Shown piece after piece: positions 55,701 to 64,000 of a stretch of 64,000 nt of DNA. The DNA is taken from contig JANBVI010000030.1 in NCBI GenBank assembly GCA_024239075.1, forward strand, positions 62,001 to 126,000, read 5' to 3'. The notes under the pieces were generated by a model. It ran no database searches. It was not told the origin of the DNA and was given only the letters and a program-made list of their open reading frames with translations. Position 1 is the first letter of the stretch. The number at the start of each line of letters is the position of its first letter. The DNA is from Fischerella sp. CENA71 (GTDB lineage: Bacteria; Cyanobacteriota; Cyanobacteriia; Cyanobacteriales; Nostocaceae). The translations under genes and the position numbers were made by a program.

Positions 55701-56485
55701 AGATTTGTTTCGCGTAGATTAGCGATCATCTCATTAAATGCTTGTGCGAGTATTCCTATTTCGTCTCTGCGCTGACTAATTGGTACACTTACAGACAAAT
55801 CTCCATCGGCTAATCTTTCTGTAGCTTGAGAGATTTCTCCAAGTGGTTGAGAAATATTTCGGGTGAGATAAATACCAATTAAAGTTAATAATAAAAAGGC
55901 CAGAGGAATACCATAGATAATAGTATCAGTTGCTTCCCTAGCAGAAATTTGAGTCTGATCAGTACGCTTTTTTAACAGTCGAACTTCTTCGTCTTCCATC
56001 TCTGTAGCTATGCGACGGATTCTATCTAGCAAAACCCTACCATTGTCTTGCAGTATCTGTTGTCTTGCAGCATCAAATCCTTGTGTTTCTCGTAAGTTAA
56101 TTCTTTTTTTGACAACAGCTTGACGTTCATCAATTGTTGCCTCTAAATTATCTAATCTATTTTGTTGAATAGGATTATCAGATGTAAGACTACGCAAACT
56201 TTTAAGTTTTGTTCCAATCTTTGGTAATGCATTATTATAGGATTGCAAAGAGGTTTTATCTCCAGTAATTATGTAACCTCTTTGGCCTATTTCTATATCT
56301 TGAATATTAGAAAGTAAATCATCTAATTCGCCGATCACTTTATACGTGTGAGCTTGCCAGCGAGAGTTTTCAATTAAGTTGTTAGTAGTGCGGTATGAAA
56401 TAAATCCGATAGTAGCAAGAATTGATAATCCTAAAGCAAATCCTGCACCAATTTTTGTTCCTATTTTTAAATTATTATTTACCAT
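52727..56485 (-). CDS. Hybrid histidine kinase: CHASE3-HAMP-GAF-HisKA-HATPase-REC-REC-REC
   Basis: 1252 aa. TM1 (about 8-28), a periplasmic CHASE3 domain (about 35-175; NIQDIEIGQRGYIITGDKTS), TM2 (about 186-206), HAMP (205-258), GAF (about 285-430), a long coiled coil (430-540), HisKA ([20 protein letters not shown], near 545), HATPase ([18 protein letters not shown]) and three receivers with phospho-Asp in [26 protein letters not shown] and AILMDIMMPEMDG. Residues about 778-848 are a repeat insert (GHGDTG units). From GAF to the end it is highly similar to the upstream 1942-aa protein: an old duplication with swapped N-termini. Confidence 0.95.
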   Translation of the reverse strand: MVNNNLKIGTKIGAGFALGLSILATIGFISYRTTNNLIENSRWQAHTYKVIGELDDLLSNIQDIEIGQRGYIITGDKTSLQSYNNALPKIGTKLKSLRSLTSDNPIQQNRLDNLEATIDERQAVVKKRINLRETQGFDAARQQILQDNGRVLLDRIRRIATEMEDEEVRLLKKRTDQTQISAREATDTIIYGIPLAFLLLTLIGIYLTRNISQPLGEISQATERLADGDLSVSVPISQRRDEIGILAQAFNEMIANLRETNLRNNEQNWLKSNLARFSQMLQGQRNLQNVARMILAELAPLVGAQQGVFYLMDWENDQPVLKLLSSYAYQERKSLSNRFHLGEGLVGQCALEKQKILLTDVPSDYIRISSGLGDAKPLNIIVLPLLFENQVIAVMELASFQTFSDIHLTFLDQVSETIGIVLNAINADIRTQELLEESQQLTQKLQLQQQELTHKNQRLEQQTQELKTSEELLVKQQQELEESNEELQQLNAELEEKAELLFKKNQEVERKNNEIEHARISLEEKAEQLELSSKYKSEFLANMSHELRTPLNSLLILARILADNIEGNLSHKQIEYSETIYSSGNDLLSLINDILDLAKIESGTMSIDMLQFAFIDLCEILERTFRQLAIDKGLNFTIELDPELPSTIYTDGKRLQQILTNLLANAFKFTEKGEVSLKIFVAKQGWSIDHQILNQAETVIGFVVKDTGIGIAPEKQKIIFEAFQQADGTTSRKFGGTGLGLSISREITRLFGGEIKLVSQPGVGSTFTLYLPQMSREGHGETGRRGHGDTGTRGHGDTGRRGHGETGTRGHGDTGTQGHGDTGNLDKILSASPRLPLTASASPTSHTPPSLVIDDRDNIQPGDRILLIVEDDTKFARILLDMARQCDFKGILAYSGNTGLALAQEYQPTAILLDIHLPGIDGWTVLDRLKHDANTRHIPVHVMTIEEGKQRSLQQGAIAYLQKPISSQALDQALSKIKNFVERPVKNLLIVEDNESQRQSLVALIGNGDVATTAVSTGSEALSAIAHTEFDCVVLDLGLPDMSGFELIEQIKQQPKGEALPIIVYTARELTRSEDTQLRRIAQTVIIKDVRSPERLLDETALFLHRIQANLPAPKRQIIEQLKTSDTLLAGKKVLIIDDDVRNIFALTSLLERYQMQVLYAENGSDGIAVLENNPDINAILMDIMMPEMDGYETTRRIRVHPKFKSLPIIALTAKAMQGDREKCIEAGASDYITKPVDTEQLLSLLRVWLYR
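53940..54165 (-). repeat. GC-rich dispersed repeat inserted in frame, expanded copy
   Basis: About fifteen copies of the 9-12 bp CCCCGTGTC-type unit (plus strand) give alternating GHGDTG/RRGHGET peptide, then [19 protein letters not shown]. The insert lies exactly between the HATPase domain and the first receiver. Confidence 0.9.
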
Positions 56486-56632
56486 CTGTTATTGATTGGA
56501 ACAATCAAGTTCTTTTATCCCTTAAATACTTATATTATTCGTTGAAGTTGGTAATCGGTAATCGGTAATTGGTATGGGTAATTGAGATACTGATGAATTT
56601 TTCAATACCCAATGCCCAATACCCATTACTGT

Positions 56633-59600
56633 TTATTGATACAACCAGACACGCAATAGTGAAAGCAACTGTTCAATATCAACAGGTTTGGTAATATAAT
56701 CAGATGCGCCAGATTCGATACATTTTTCACGATCGCCTTGCATGGCTTTAGCAGTCAGCGCAATAATTGGCAGAGATTTAAAATTAGGATTGGCGCGGAT
56801 ATGGCGAGTGGTTTCATAGCCATCCATTTCTGGCATCATCACATCCATCAAGACAACATTAATATCGGGATGTTGTTGCAAAACTTCTATGCCATCACTA
56901 CCATTTTCTGCATACAAAATTTGCATGTGATAACGTTCTAACATACTAGTCAGAGCAAAAATATTGCGAACATCATCATCAATAATGAGGACTTTTTTAC
57001 CTGCAAGTTGAAAGTCAGAGTTTTGTAATTGTTCCAGCATTTGACGCTTGGGTGCAGGTAAATCGGCTTGGACACGATGCAAGAATAAAGCAGTTTCATC
57101 TAAAAGACGTTCTGGCGATCGCACGTCTTTGACAATAATTGTTTCGGCGATGCGTCGTAGTTGCACGTCTTCACTTCTAGTTAATTCTCTGGCAGTATAG
57201 ACAATTATCGGCAATGCTTCACCATTTGGGGATTGCTTGATTTGTTCGATTAATTCAAAACCATTCATATCTGGTAATCCTAAATCCAGGACTACGCAAT
57301 CAAACTCACCATTTTGTATGGCTTCTAATGCTTCACTACCGTTACTGACAGCAGTAGTCGCAACATCACTATTACCAATTAATTCCACAATACTCAGGCG
57401 TTGATTTTCATCATCTTCGACAACTAGTAAATTTTTGACTCGCCTTTCTACAAAACCTTTGATTTTAGTGATTGCTTGGTGTAAACCTTCGCTGCTGATG
57501 GGTTTTTGCAAATAAGCGATCGCACCTTGTTGTAAACTGCGCTGTTTTCCTTCTTCGACTGTCATCACATGTACGGGAATATGGCGAGTATTTCCATCAT
57601 GTTTAAGACGATCTAGCACCGCCCAACCATCCATTCCTGGTAGTCGAATATCCAGGATAATCGCCGAAGGTTGGTATTCTTGAGCTAATGCTAAACCTAT
57701 GTTGCCACCATGAGCAACAATACCCTTAAATTCCTGTTTTCGCACCATATCTAACAGAATTCGGGCAAATTTAATATCATCTTCCACAATTAACAGTGTG
57801 CGATCGCCCGGTTGGATATTGTCTCTGTCATCAATAATTGGCGAGGAGGAGAGGAGAGAAGAAGGGGTGGGGGAAGAAGACGCGGGAAGTGGGAGACGCG
57901 GTGATGCGGAGACTAATTGATCTAAATTCCCCACGTCACCGTGTCCCCAATTCCCCGTGTCTCCGTGTCCCCCTTCTCCCTCTCTACTTGGTTGGGGTAA
58001 ATACAACGTAAACGTACTACCTGCACCAGGTTGACTGACTAGTTTAATTTCCCCACCAAACAAACGGGTAATTTCTCGACTGATGGATAAACCTAAGCCT
58101 GTACCGCCAAATTTGCGACTGGTAGTACCGTCTGCTTGTTGGAATGCTTCAAAAATGATTTTTTGTTTTTCGGGGGCGATACCAACACCTGTATCCCTAA
58201 CTGCAAAAGCGATTACTTTTTTAGCATGATTCAATGTTTCTTGGTCAGAACTCCATCCCTGTTTGGCTACAAACATTCGCAAATTAACTTCGCCTTGTTC
58301 TGTAAACTTAAAGGCGTTTGCTAGCAGATTTTTCAGAATTTGTTGCAGCCGTTTGACATCAGTGTAAATTGTCGATGGTAGTTCTGGGCCTAATTCAATT
58401 GTAAAATTTAGTCCTTTATCTACTGCGACTTGCCTAAATATGCGTTCTATCTGTTCGCGGAAATCCGATACTCGAATCTGATCCATATTTATCGACATGG
58501 TTCCCGATTCGATTTTGGCTAAGTCGAGAATGTCATTGATTAAGGACAACAAATCGTTACCGGCGGAGTAGATTGTGCGGCTGTATTCGATTTGCTTGTT
58601 GTTGAGATTTCCTTCAACATTGTCTGCTAACAGCCTAGCCAAGATCAGCAAGCTGTTGAGTGGTGTCCGCAATTCGTGGGACATGTTCGCCAGAAACTCA
58701 GATTTATATTTAGAAGATAGGGCAAGTTGTTCGGCTTTTTCTTCCAAAGATAGTCTAGCTTGTTCAATTTCGTTATTTTTGCGTTCGACTTCTTTGTTTT
58801 GGACAGCTAGTAATTCTGCCTTTTCTTCAAGTTCGGCGTTGGTTTTTTGTAATTCTTCTTGCTGTTTCTTGAGTAAATCTTCGGATGCTTTTAGGGTTTG
58901 AGCTTGTTGTTCAAGGCGTTTGTTGGTTTCTCGCAGTTCATTTTGCTGACTTTGCAATTCTTCAGCTAAAGACTGAGATTGTTTGAGTAACTCTTCCGTA
59001 CGCATACTAGCAGCGATGGTGTTCAACACGATCGCAATACTTTCGGTGAGTTGATCAAAAAATGTCAGATGAATTTCGCTAAAGCGTTGGAAGGAAGCCA
59101 GTTCAATCACCGCCGTCACCTGACCTTCAAATAGTACAGGTAGCACTACATCATTGACTGGGGTTGCTTCACCCAAGCCGGAACGAATTTTGATATAGTC
59201 GTGCGGGACTTCTGTGATCAAAATCCGTTCTTTTTCTAAAGCGCATTGTCCGACTAAACCTTCACCCAAGTGGAAGCGGTTGGCTAGATGTTTGCGTTCC
59301 CGATAGGCGTAACTACTCAGTAATTTCAAATACGGATTATTCTCTATATTTTCCATGATGTAGAAGACGCCATGAGCAGCCCCTACTAAAGGTGCTAACT
59401 CCCTGAGAATCAATTTTGATACCGTTTCGAGGTCGCGCTGACCTTGCAACATTCGGGTAAATTTGGCAAGGTTGGTCTTCAACCAGTCTTGTTCAGTGTT
59501 TTTCTGCGTTGTTTCGCGCAGATTAGCAATCATCTGGTTAATGTTGTCTTTGAGGATGGCAACTTCACCTAATGCTTCCACAGAAATAGACCGAGTCAAA

Positions 59601-62461
59601 TCGCCTTTAGTCACCGCAGTTGCAACTTCTGCGATCGCTCGTAGCTGGGTAGTCAGTGTCGCAGCTAGTTCATTGACGTTATCAGTCAAATCTTTCCACG
59701 TACCAGCCGCCCCCGGTACTTTGGCTTGTCCGCCTAATTTCCCTTCAATCCCCACTTCCCGCGCCACGGTCGTTACTTGGTTGGCAAAGGTCGCCAGGGT
59801 ATCAATCATCTCATTAATTGTTTCTGCCAAAGCTTCAATTTCACCTTTGGCATCTAACATCAGTTTTCGCTTTAAGTCACCATTAGCAACAGCCGTCACA
59901 ACTCTGGCAATACCCCGCACCTGTGCCGTTAAGTTACTCGCCATCGAGTTTACATTATCGGTTAAATCTTTCCAAGTGCCAGCGACGCCTTTGACTTGCG
60001 CTTGACCACCGAGTTTACCTTCGGTTCCGACTTCTCTCGCCACCCGTGTAACTTCTGATGCAAAGGAACTCAGTTGATCCACCATCACGTTAATGGTGTT
60101 TTTCAAATCCAAAATTTCGCCCCTAACATCAACGGTGATTTTCTTGGAAAGATCACCATTTGCCACCGCCTTTGTCACTTCGGCAATGTTTCGCACCTGT
60201 GCTGTGAGGTTGCCTGCCATTGAGTTTACATTGTCGGTTAAATCTTTCCAAGTGCCACCCACACCTTTTACATAGGCTTGGACACCGAGTTTACCTTCGG
60301 TTCCCACTTCTCTTGCAACTCGCGTCACCTCACTTGCAAAGGAATTAAGTTGATCTACCATCACGTTAATGGTGTTTTTCAACTCTAAAATTTCGCCTTT
60401 GACATCAACGGTGATTTTCTTGGAGAGATCACCATTTGCCACCGCCGTTGTGACTTCGGCAATATTTCGCACCTGGGAAGTTAAGGAACCCGCCATTGAG
60501 TTGACGCTATCTGTTAAATCTTTCCAAGTACCCGCCACACCCCGCACTTCTGCTTGCACGCCGAGTTTCCCTTCGGTTCCCACTTCTCTGGCAACTCGCG
60601 TCACCTCACTTGCAAAAGAGTTGAGTTGATCCACCATTGTATTAATGGTGTCCTTCAACTCTAAAATTTCGCCTTTGACATCAACGGTGATTTTCTTGGA
60701 AAGATCACCGTTTGCTACTGCTGTTGTCACAGCAGCAATGTTCCGCACCTGTGCTGTTAAGGAACCCGCCATAAAATTAACGCTGTCTGTTAAATCTTTC
60801 CAAGTGCCAGCAACACCTTTAACATCAGCTTGCACACCGAGTTTTCCTTCCGAACCAACTTCCCTCGCAACCCGCGTCACCTCAGATGCAAAAGAATTGA
60901 GTTGATCGACCATTATATTGATGGTGTTTTTCAACTCCAGAATTTCGCCTTTCACCTGGACAGTAATTTTTTTGGAAAGATCACCGTTGGCGATCGCTGT
61001 TGCAACCTCTGCAATATTCCGTACTTGGTCGGTGAGATTACCCGCCATCATATTTACTGCACCGGTTAAGTCTTGCCAAGTACCCGCAACACCTTTAACT
61101 TCTGCTTGCACACCGAGTTTACCTTCGGTTCCTACTTCTCTCGCAACTCGCGTCACTTCCGATGCAAAAGAACTCAGTTGATCGACCATTGTATTAATGG
61201 TGTTTTTCAACTCTAAAATTTCACCTTTAACATCAACGGTAATTTTCTTAGAAAGATCACCATTCGCAACAGCAGTAGTGACATCGGCAATATTCCGCAC
61301 CTGTGCTGTTAAAGAACCCGCCATAAAGTTGACGCTATCTGTTAAATCTTTCCAAGTACCAGCAACACCTCTAACCTCTGCTTGCACACCAAGTTTACCC
61401 TCTGCACCCACTTCTCGCGCCACCCGTGTCACTTCCCCAGCAAAGGAATTGAGTTGATCGACCATTGTGTTGATGGTGTTTTTCAACTCCCGAATTTCGC
61501 CTTTGACATCAACGGTAATTTTCTTGGAAAGATCACCATTCGCAACAGCTGTGGTGACTTCGGCAATATTTCGCACCTGTGCTGTTAACGAACCCGCCAT
61601 GAAGTTGACGCTATCTGTTAAATCTTTCCAAGTCCCAGCAACACCTTTTACCTCTGCTTGCACACCGAGTTTACCTTCAGTTCCCACTTCTCTGGCAACC
61701 CGCGTCACTTCAGAGGCAAAGGAGTTAAGTTGATCTACCATGATGTTTACGGTGTTTTTCAACTCCAGAATTTCACCTTTAACATCAACGGTGATTTTCT
61801 TGGAAAGATCACCGTTAGCAACAGCTGTGGTCACTTCAGCAATATTACGGACTTGGGCTGTTAAATTCCCCGCCATTGAGTTGACGTTATCAGTTAAATC
61901 TTTCCAAGTACCAGCCACCCCTGGTACTTCTGCTTGCACACCGAGTTTACCTTCGGTTCCCACTTCCCTCGCCACACGCGTCACTTCACTGGCGAACCCA
62001 TTCAACTGACCCACCATAGTGTTGACCATTTGGGCAGTTTGAAGAAATTCTCCCTTGAGGGGTCTACCGTCCATCTCTGGTGCTATGGTTTGGGAAAGAT
62101 CACCATTTGCCACTGCTCGGATTACACGCGCTGTTTCAGCAGTAGGTTGAACTAAGTCAGTAATTAGTGTATTAACAGAATCAACACAGCTAGACCATCC
62201 ACCCTGCACCTTGCCCAGGGTTGCCCGTTCGCTAATTTTGCCGTCTTTACCAACAACATTACCAATTCGCTGTAGCTCTGCTGTTAGGCGCTCATTTTGC
62301 TCAATAATATCGTTGAGTGTATCAGCAATCTTTCCTGCCATCCCAGTTTGGTCGATAGGCATCCGTGCCGAAAAGTCGCCTTTTTTGACTGCTGACAGTG
62401 TTCTGAGCAGTTGTTTTAAATCTAAATTGTCGCTGTCTTTGGTTAACTGTTCAGTAGTCAT
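56633..62461 (-). CDS. Poly-HAMP hybrid histidine kinase (Nik1-like layout)
   Basis: 1942 aa, soluble. An initial HAMP (about 15-65) leads to a chain of about twenty HAMP domains to residue 955, made of nine near-identical 92-aa (276-bp) units ([50 protein letters not shown]). Then come GAF (about 1000-1145), coiled coil, HisKA ([12 protein letters not shown], near 1258), HATPase, and three receivers (about 1544-1660, 1677-1793, 1817-1940; [27 protein letters not shown]). A repeat insert lies at about 1490-1520. The 92-aa HAMP repeat layout recalls fungal group III (Nik1/Os1) kinases for osmotic stress. First gene of the leftward cluster. Confidence 0.95.
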   Translation of the reverse strand: MTTEQLTKDSDNLDLKQLLRTLSAVKKGDFSARMPIDQTGMAGKIADTLNDIIEQNERLTAELQRIGNVVGKDGKISERATLGKVQGGWSSCVDSVNTLITDLVQPTAETARVIRAVANGDLSQTIAPEMDGRPLKGEFLQTAQMVNTMVGQLNGFASEVTRVAREVGTEGKLGVQAEVPGVAGTWKDLTDNVNSMAGNLTAQVRNIAEVTTAVANGDLSKKITVDVKGEILELKNTVNIMVDQLNSFASEVTRVAREVGTEGKLGVQAEVKGVAGTWKDLTDSVNFMAGSLTAQVRNIAEVTTAVANGDLSKKITVDVKGEIRELKNTINTMVDQLNSFAGEVTRVAREVGAEGKLGVQAEVRGVAGTWKDLTDSVNFMAGSLTAQVRNIADVTTAVANGDLSKKITVDVKGEILELKNTINTMVDQLSSFASEVTRVAREVGTEGKLGVQAEVKGVAGTWQDLTGAVNMMAGNLTDQVRNIAEVATAIANGDLSKKITVQVKGEILELKNTINIMVDQLNSFASEVTRVAREVGSEGKLGVQADVKGVAGTWKDLTDSVNFMAGSLTAQVRNIAAVTTAVANGDLSKKITVDVKGEILELKDTINTMVDQLNSFASEVTRVAREVGTEGKLGVQAEVRGVAGTWKDLTDSVNSMAGSLTSQVRNIAEVTTAVANGDLSKKITVDVKGEILELKNTINVMVDQLNSFASEVTRVAREVGTEGKLGVQAYVKGVGGTWKDLTDNVNSMAGNLTAQVRNIAEVTKAVANGDLSKKITVDVRGEILDLKNTINVMVDQLSSFASEVTRVAREVGTEGKLGGQAQVKGVAGTWKDLTDNVNSMASNLTAQVRGIARVVTAVANGDLKRKLMLDAKGEIEALAETINEMIDTLATFANQVTTVAREVGIEGKLGGQAKVPGAAGTWKDLTDNVNELAATLTTQLRAIAEVATAVTKGDLTRSISVEALGEVAILKDNINQMIANLRETTQKNTEQDWLKTNLAKFTRMLQGQRDLETVSKLILRELAPLVGAAHGVFYIMENIENNPYLKLLSSYAYRERKHLANRFHLGEGLVGQCALEKERILITEVPHDYIKIRSGLGEATPVNDVVLPVLFEGQVTAVIELASFQRFSEIHLTFFDQLTESIAIVLNTIAASMRTEELLKQSQSLAEELQSQQNELRETNKRLEQQAQTLKASEDLLKKQQEELQKTNAELEEKAELLAVQNKEVERKNNEIEQARLSLEEKAEQLALSSKYKSEFLANMSHELRTPLNSLLILARLLADNVEGNLNNKQIEYSRTIYSAGNDLLSLINDILDLAKIESGTMSINMDQIRVSDFREQIERIFRQVAVDKGLNFTIELGPELPSTIYTDVKRLQQILKNLLANAFKFTEQGEVNLRMFVAKQGWSSDQETLNHAKKVIAFAVRDTGVGIAPEKQKIIFEAFQQADGTTSRKFGGTGLGLSISREITRLFGGEIKLVSQPGAGSTFTLYLPQPSREGEGGHGDTGNWGHGDVGNLDQLVSASPRLPLPASSSPTPSSLLSSSPIIDDRDNIQPGDRTLLIVEDDIKFARILLDMVRKQEFKGIVAHGGNIGLALAQEYQPSAIILDIRLPGMDGWAVLDRLKHDGNTRHIPVHVMTVEEGKQRSLQQGAIAYLQKPISSEGLHQAITKIKGFVERRVKNLLVVEDDENQRLSIVELIGNSDVATTAVSNGSEALEAIQNGEFDCVVLDLGLPDMNGFELIEQIKQSPNGEALPIIVYTARELTRSEDVQLRRIAETIIVKDVRSPERLLDETALFLHRVQADLPAPKRQMLEQLQNSDFQLAGKKVLIIDDDVRNIFALTSMLERYHMQILYAENGSDGIEVLQQHPDINVVLMDVMMPEMDGYETTRHIRANPNFKSLPIIALTAKAMQGDREKCIESGASDYITKPVDIEQLLSLLRVWLYQ
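57850..57985 (-). repeat. GC-rich dispersed repeat inserted in frame, short copy
   Basis: Encodes [20 protein letters not shown] and [13 protein letters not shown] between the HATPase and the first receiver, the same site and frame as the larger insert in the neighbouring paralogue. Confidence 0.82.
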
Positions 62462-62803
62462 ACGGATGTGTTTATAATAGATTATACTGTTTATCTGTGA
62501 TTGCTTGCTACTAGTTTCAATTACACTTTGCTCACATCAAAGATATACCAACCAAATAGTCAAGGCCAGAGGAAAGTTGGCTCTTTGTCCGCTGGCTAGG
62601 CAGACTTGGATGTATAGACTATAACGAAATTTCTAAAAATCGCGATCAAGTAATAGATAGAAATCTATCTAAGGTATGATTAATTTTTATAAAGTGAAAA
62701 ATTTGTGATTTGTCAATCACTCAAACAATTTTTGTGATGAACGTGAATTTGGTAAGTGCGTAACGGTTGCTTGGAAGGCGATCGTTTAACTGAGATATTG
62801 CAC
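62462..62803. other. Intergenic region upstream of the signalling cluster
   Basis: About 340 bp between the poly-HAMP kinase start and the cas6 remnant. It should contain the cluster promoter; no motif stands out and no gene is seen. Confidence 0.4.
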
Positions 62804-63360
62804 CTAACCCTGGAGATTAAAAATCGCGGTTATACAAACTAAGTCCACCACGCGGATTAATAGAAAGTGATGACCTTTGCGACGGAAACTTGTCGGACTT
62901 AAGAATTTGAGAGCGATTGTGTCTTCGTGTTCAGAGTTAAGTAAGTCAGCATAAGTTACAGGATGGTGAAAAATTTGACAAGACTGTAACCGTAGAGATA
63001 CGTTGCGTAAATTCACTTCTATTGGTAAAGTCTTTAGCCATTCCCCCCAGCCATGTTATTACTCGCTTTGACAAAGCTGTCACATACCAACGGTGAGTAT
63101 TACTAGCAAATAGGTGCAATAACTTACCACTGCTGACCAATTCTCCATCTAATGCAGAGATCGTAAAAGGTTTTTCTGACTCGCCATCATGGAGGTAAGC
63201 AGAAAGTTCTGGATCAACAGCACGCACTTGATTGAGAAACCAAGCGTGTAGTCCGGTTGTATACTGTGGGTAGATCGAAACATCTGCTTTGGGTACTAAT
63301 TCAAATACTAATCCCAATAGTTCAGTGTTAGCTGACCAGTTCAGATAAGATTCATGCTGA
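62804..63360 (-). pseudogene. cas6: Broken cas6 (CRISPR RNA endoribonuclease)
   Basis: The cyanobacterial Cas6 N-terminal half is clear: NTELLGLVFELVPKADVSIY, YTTGLHAWFLNQVRAVDPEL, SAYLHDGESEKPFTISAL, HRWYVTALSKRVITWLGG. Near 63020 the frame shifts, and the protein continues as NLRNVSLRLQSCQIFHHPVTYA, DLLNSEHEDTIALKF and SPTSFRRKGHHF (62946-62860), then becomes unrelated and ends near 62804, so the C-terminal part is lost. The upstream frame has no ATG; an ATG at 63356 is out of frame, hinting at another shift at the start. No CRISPR array or other cas gene is in the window. Confidence 0.82.
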
Positions 63361-63739
63361 GTAATTTTATTTTGCTTGCTTCGAGGGATTATTAAAGATT
63401 CAAGCTCATTTTTATAAACTTTATTCCCCCTATAGGGAATAAAAGATAATTTTATCAGAGCGATCGCACTCCGAATCGATTGTATATTTGCAAAAGCCTT
63501 ATGAGTGCTTATAGTATGTTAAAACACTTATATATACGTACTTATTAATTGGCGATTACCTTCACAGCTAGCAACAGATAAAAGAAACACCTCCTTCTTT
63601 CATTTCCTATTCCCCGTTCCCCGTTTCCTATTCGATGATGAAAATTAAATATTTTTCTCATCGTTTGTCTTAACTCCTAACTCTTAAAATAGGAGTAGAC
63701 ACTGTTGAGATTTGTATAGTTATTTAGGGATTACCTGTC
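63361..63739. other. Intergenic region before the ABC transporter gene
   Basis: About 380 bp. It includes a short palindrome TATTCCCCCTATAGGGAATA (63422-63441), a HIP1 site and C-rich CCCCGTTCCCCGTTTCCTA repeats near 63611-63630. ATG 63740 has no strong Shine-Dalgarno (TTACCTGTC). No gene recognised. Confidence 0.5.
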
Positions 63740-64000
63740 ATGGCTCCCGCCGTTTTAATTGAAAACCTCAAAAAGCGCTACGGTTCGGTTGAAGCCGTCA
63801 AGGATGTTTCCTTTCAGGTAGAACCAGGAGAAATTTTTGGTTTACTTGGCCCCAACGGAGCAGGAAAAACCACTACCCTACGTGCTTTGTGTACTCTCAC
63901 CACACCAGATGCTGGAAAAATCGAAGTATCTGGTATTTCCGTGATCGACAATCCCAGAGCAGCCAGAAAACGCCTTGGTTATGTAGCTCAGGAAGTAGCT
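63740..64000 (+). CDS. ABC transporter ATP-binding protein, N-terminal part
   Basis: The first 87 codons of a gene that runs off the right edge. Start MAPAVLIENLKKRYGSVEAV, then an A-loop Tyr (KRYGS) and a perfect Walker A (GPNGAGKTT) followed by LRALCTLTTPDAG and a Q-loop (YVAQE). The spacing and PRAARKRLGYVAQE are typical of ABC-2 exporters of the DrrA/CcmA type. Its permease would be expected further right, out of view. Confidence 0.93.
   Translation, partial: MAPAVLIENLKKRYGSVEAVKDVSFQVEPGEIFGLLGPNGAGKTTTLRALCTLTTPDAGKIEVSGISVIDNPRAARKRLGYVAQEVA

Noticed and set aside
59463-62477. Series of plus-strand frames over the poly-HAMP gene
   Set aside because: They repeat with the 276-bp period as antisense shadows of the real gene.
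62462-63739. CRISPR array next to cas6
   Set aside because: I found no regularly spaced direct repeats in the flanking 1.3 kb.

Overview
The window comes from a filamentous, probably heterocystous cyanobacterium (Nostoc/Calothrix/Scytonema-like; genus inferred). GCGATCGC (HIP1) octamers are scattered throughout. There are heptanucleotide short tandem repeats (STRR), many dispersed palindromes and GC-rich repeats, a valyl-tRNA synthetase carrying the cyanobacterial CAAD membrane domain, a cyanobacteriochrome-like GAF kinase, and large multi-domain hybrid kinases. No rRNA, integrase, complete insertion sequence or CRISPR array was seen. One tRNA, tRNA-Leu(CAG), is present.

Layout. 1-9.7 kb: a partial efflux adaptor with its TetR regulator, glycolate oxidase GlcD, a GAF-GAF histidine kinase, a secreted peptidoglycan-binding protein, methylthioadenosine phosphorylase, a DUF790/Bax1-type nuclease, a 21-bp tandem repeat block and a small conserved gene. 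9.7-17 kb: MurT, a PIN toxin-like pair, a ThiF-like protein, an rRNA methyltransferase, tRNA-Leu, MurA and an M48 peptidase. 17-26.3 kb is accessory: a decayed NB-ARC/TPR gene, a second 21-bp repeat block, a CHAT protease-AAA protein, a 1283-aa AAA-membrane-WD40-amidase fusion and a RelBE-like pair. 26.2-38.9 kb: a GlcNAc-kinase-like protein and AmpG-like permease (peptidoglycan recycling), GxxExxY, ValS-CAAD, the sulfate-binding protein SbpA, a membrane GTPase, a HAMP kinase and a DUF937 protein. 39-48 kb: a truncated AbiJ-like gene, a ferritin-like protein, a glutamine synthetase paralogue, an ARMT1-like phosphatase, MnmA, a SPOR-type secreted protein and the NnrE-NnrD fusion. 48.3-62.5 kb: one long leftward signalling cluster with a 1942-aa poly-HAMP hybrid kinase, a 1252-aa CHASE3 hybrid kinase, CheR, CheB and a REC-PAS-kinase-REC protein. 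62.8-64 kb: a broken cas6 and the start of an ABC transporter ATPase.

The strongest candidate for something new is the tandem pair at 19.6-25.4 kb. A CHAT (caspase-like) protease fused to an AAA-like NTPase is followed by a protein with a related NTPase domain, one membrane segment, about ten WD40 repeats and a C-terminal zinc N-acetylmuramoyl-L-alanine amidase. This looks like a sensor/switch protein with a cell-wall-cutting effector, next to a protease partner. The second notable theme is a GC-rich dispersed repeat that lies between genes and also inside four unrelated or related coding genes, always in the same reading frame, much like the in-frame palindromic elements of Rickettsia. Several defence-type genes (cas6, AbiJ-like, NB-ARC-TPR) are visibly decaying.
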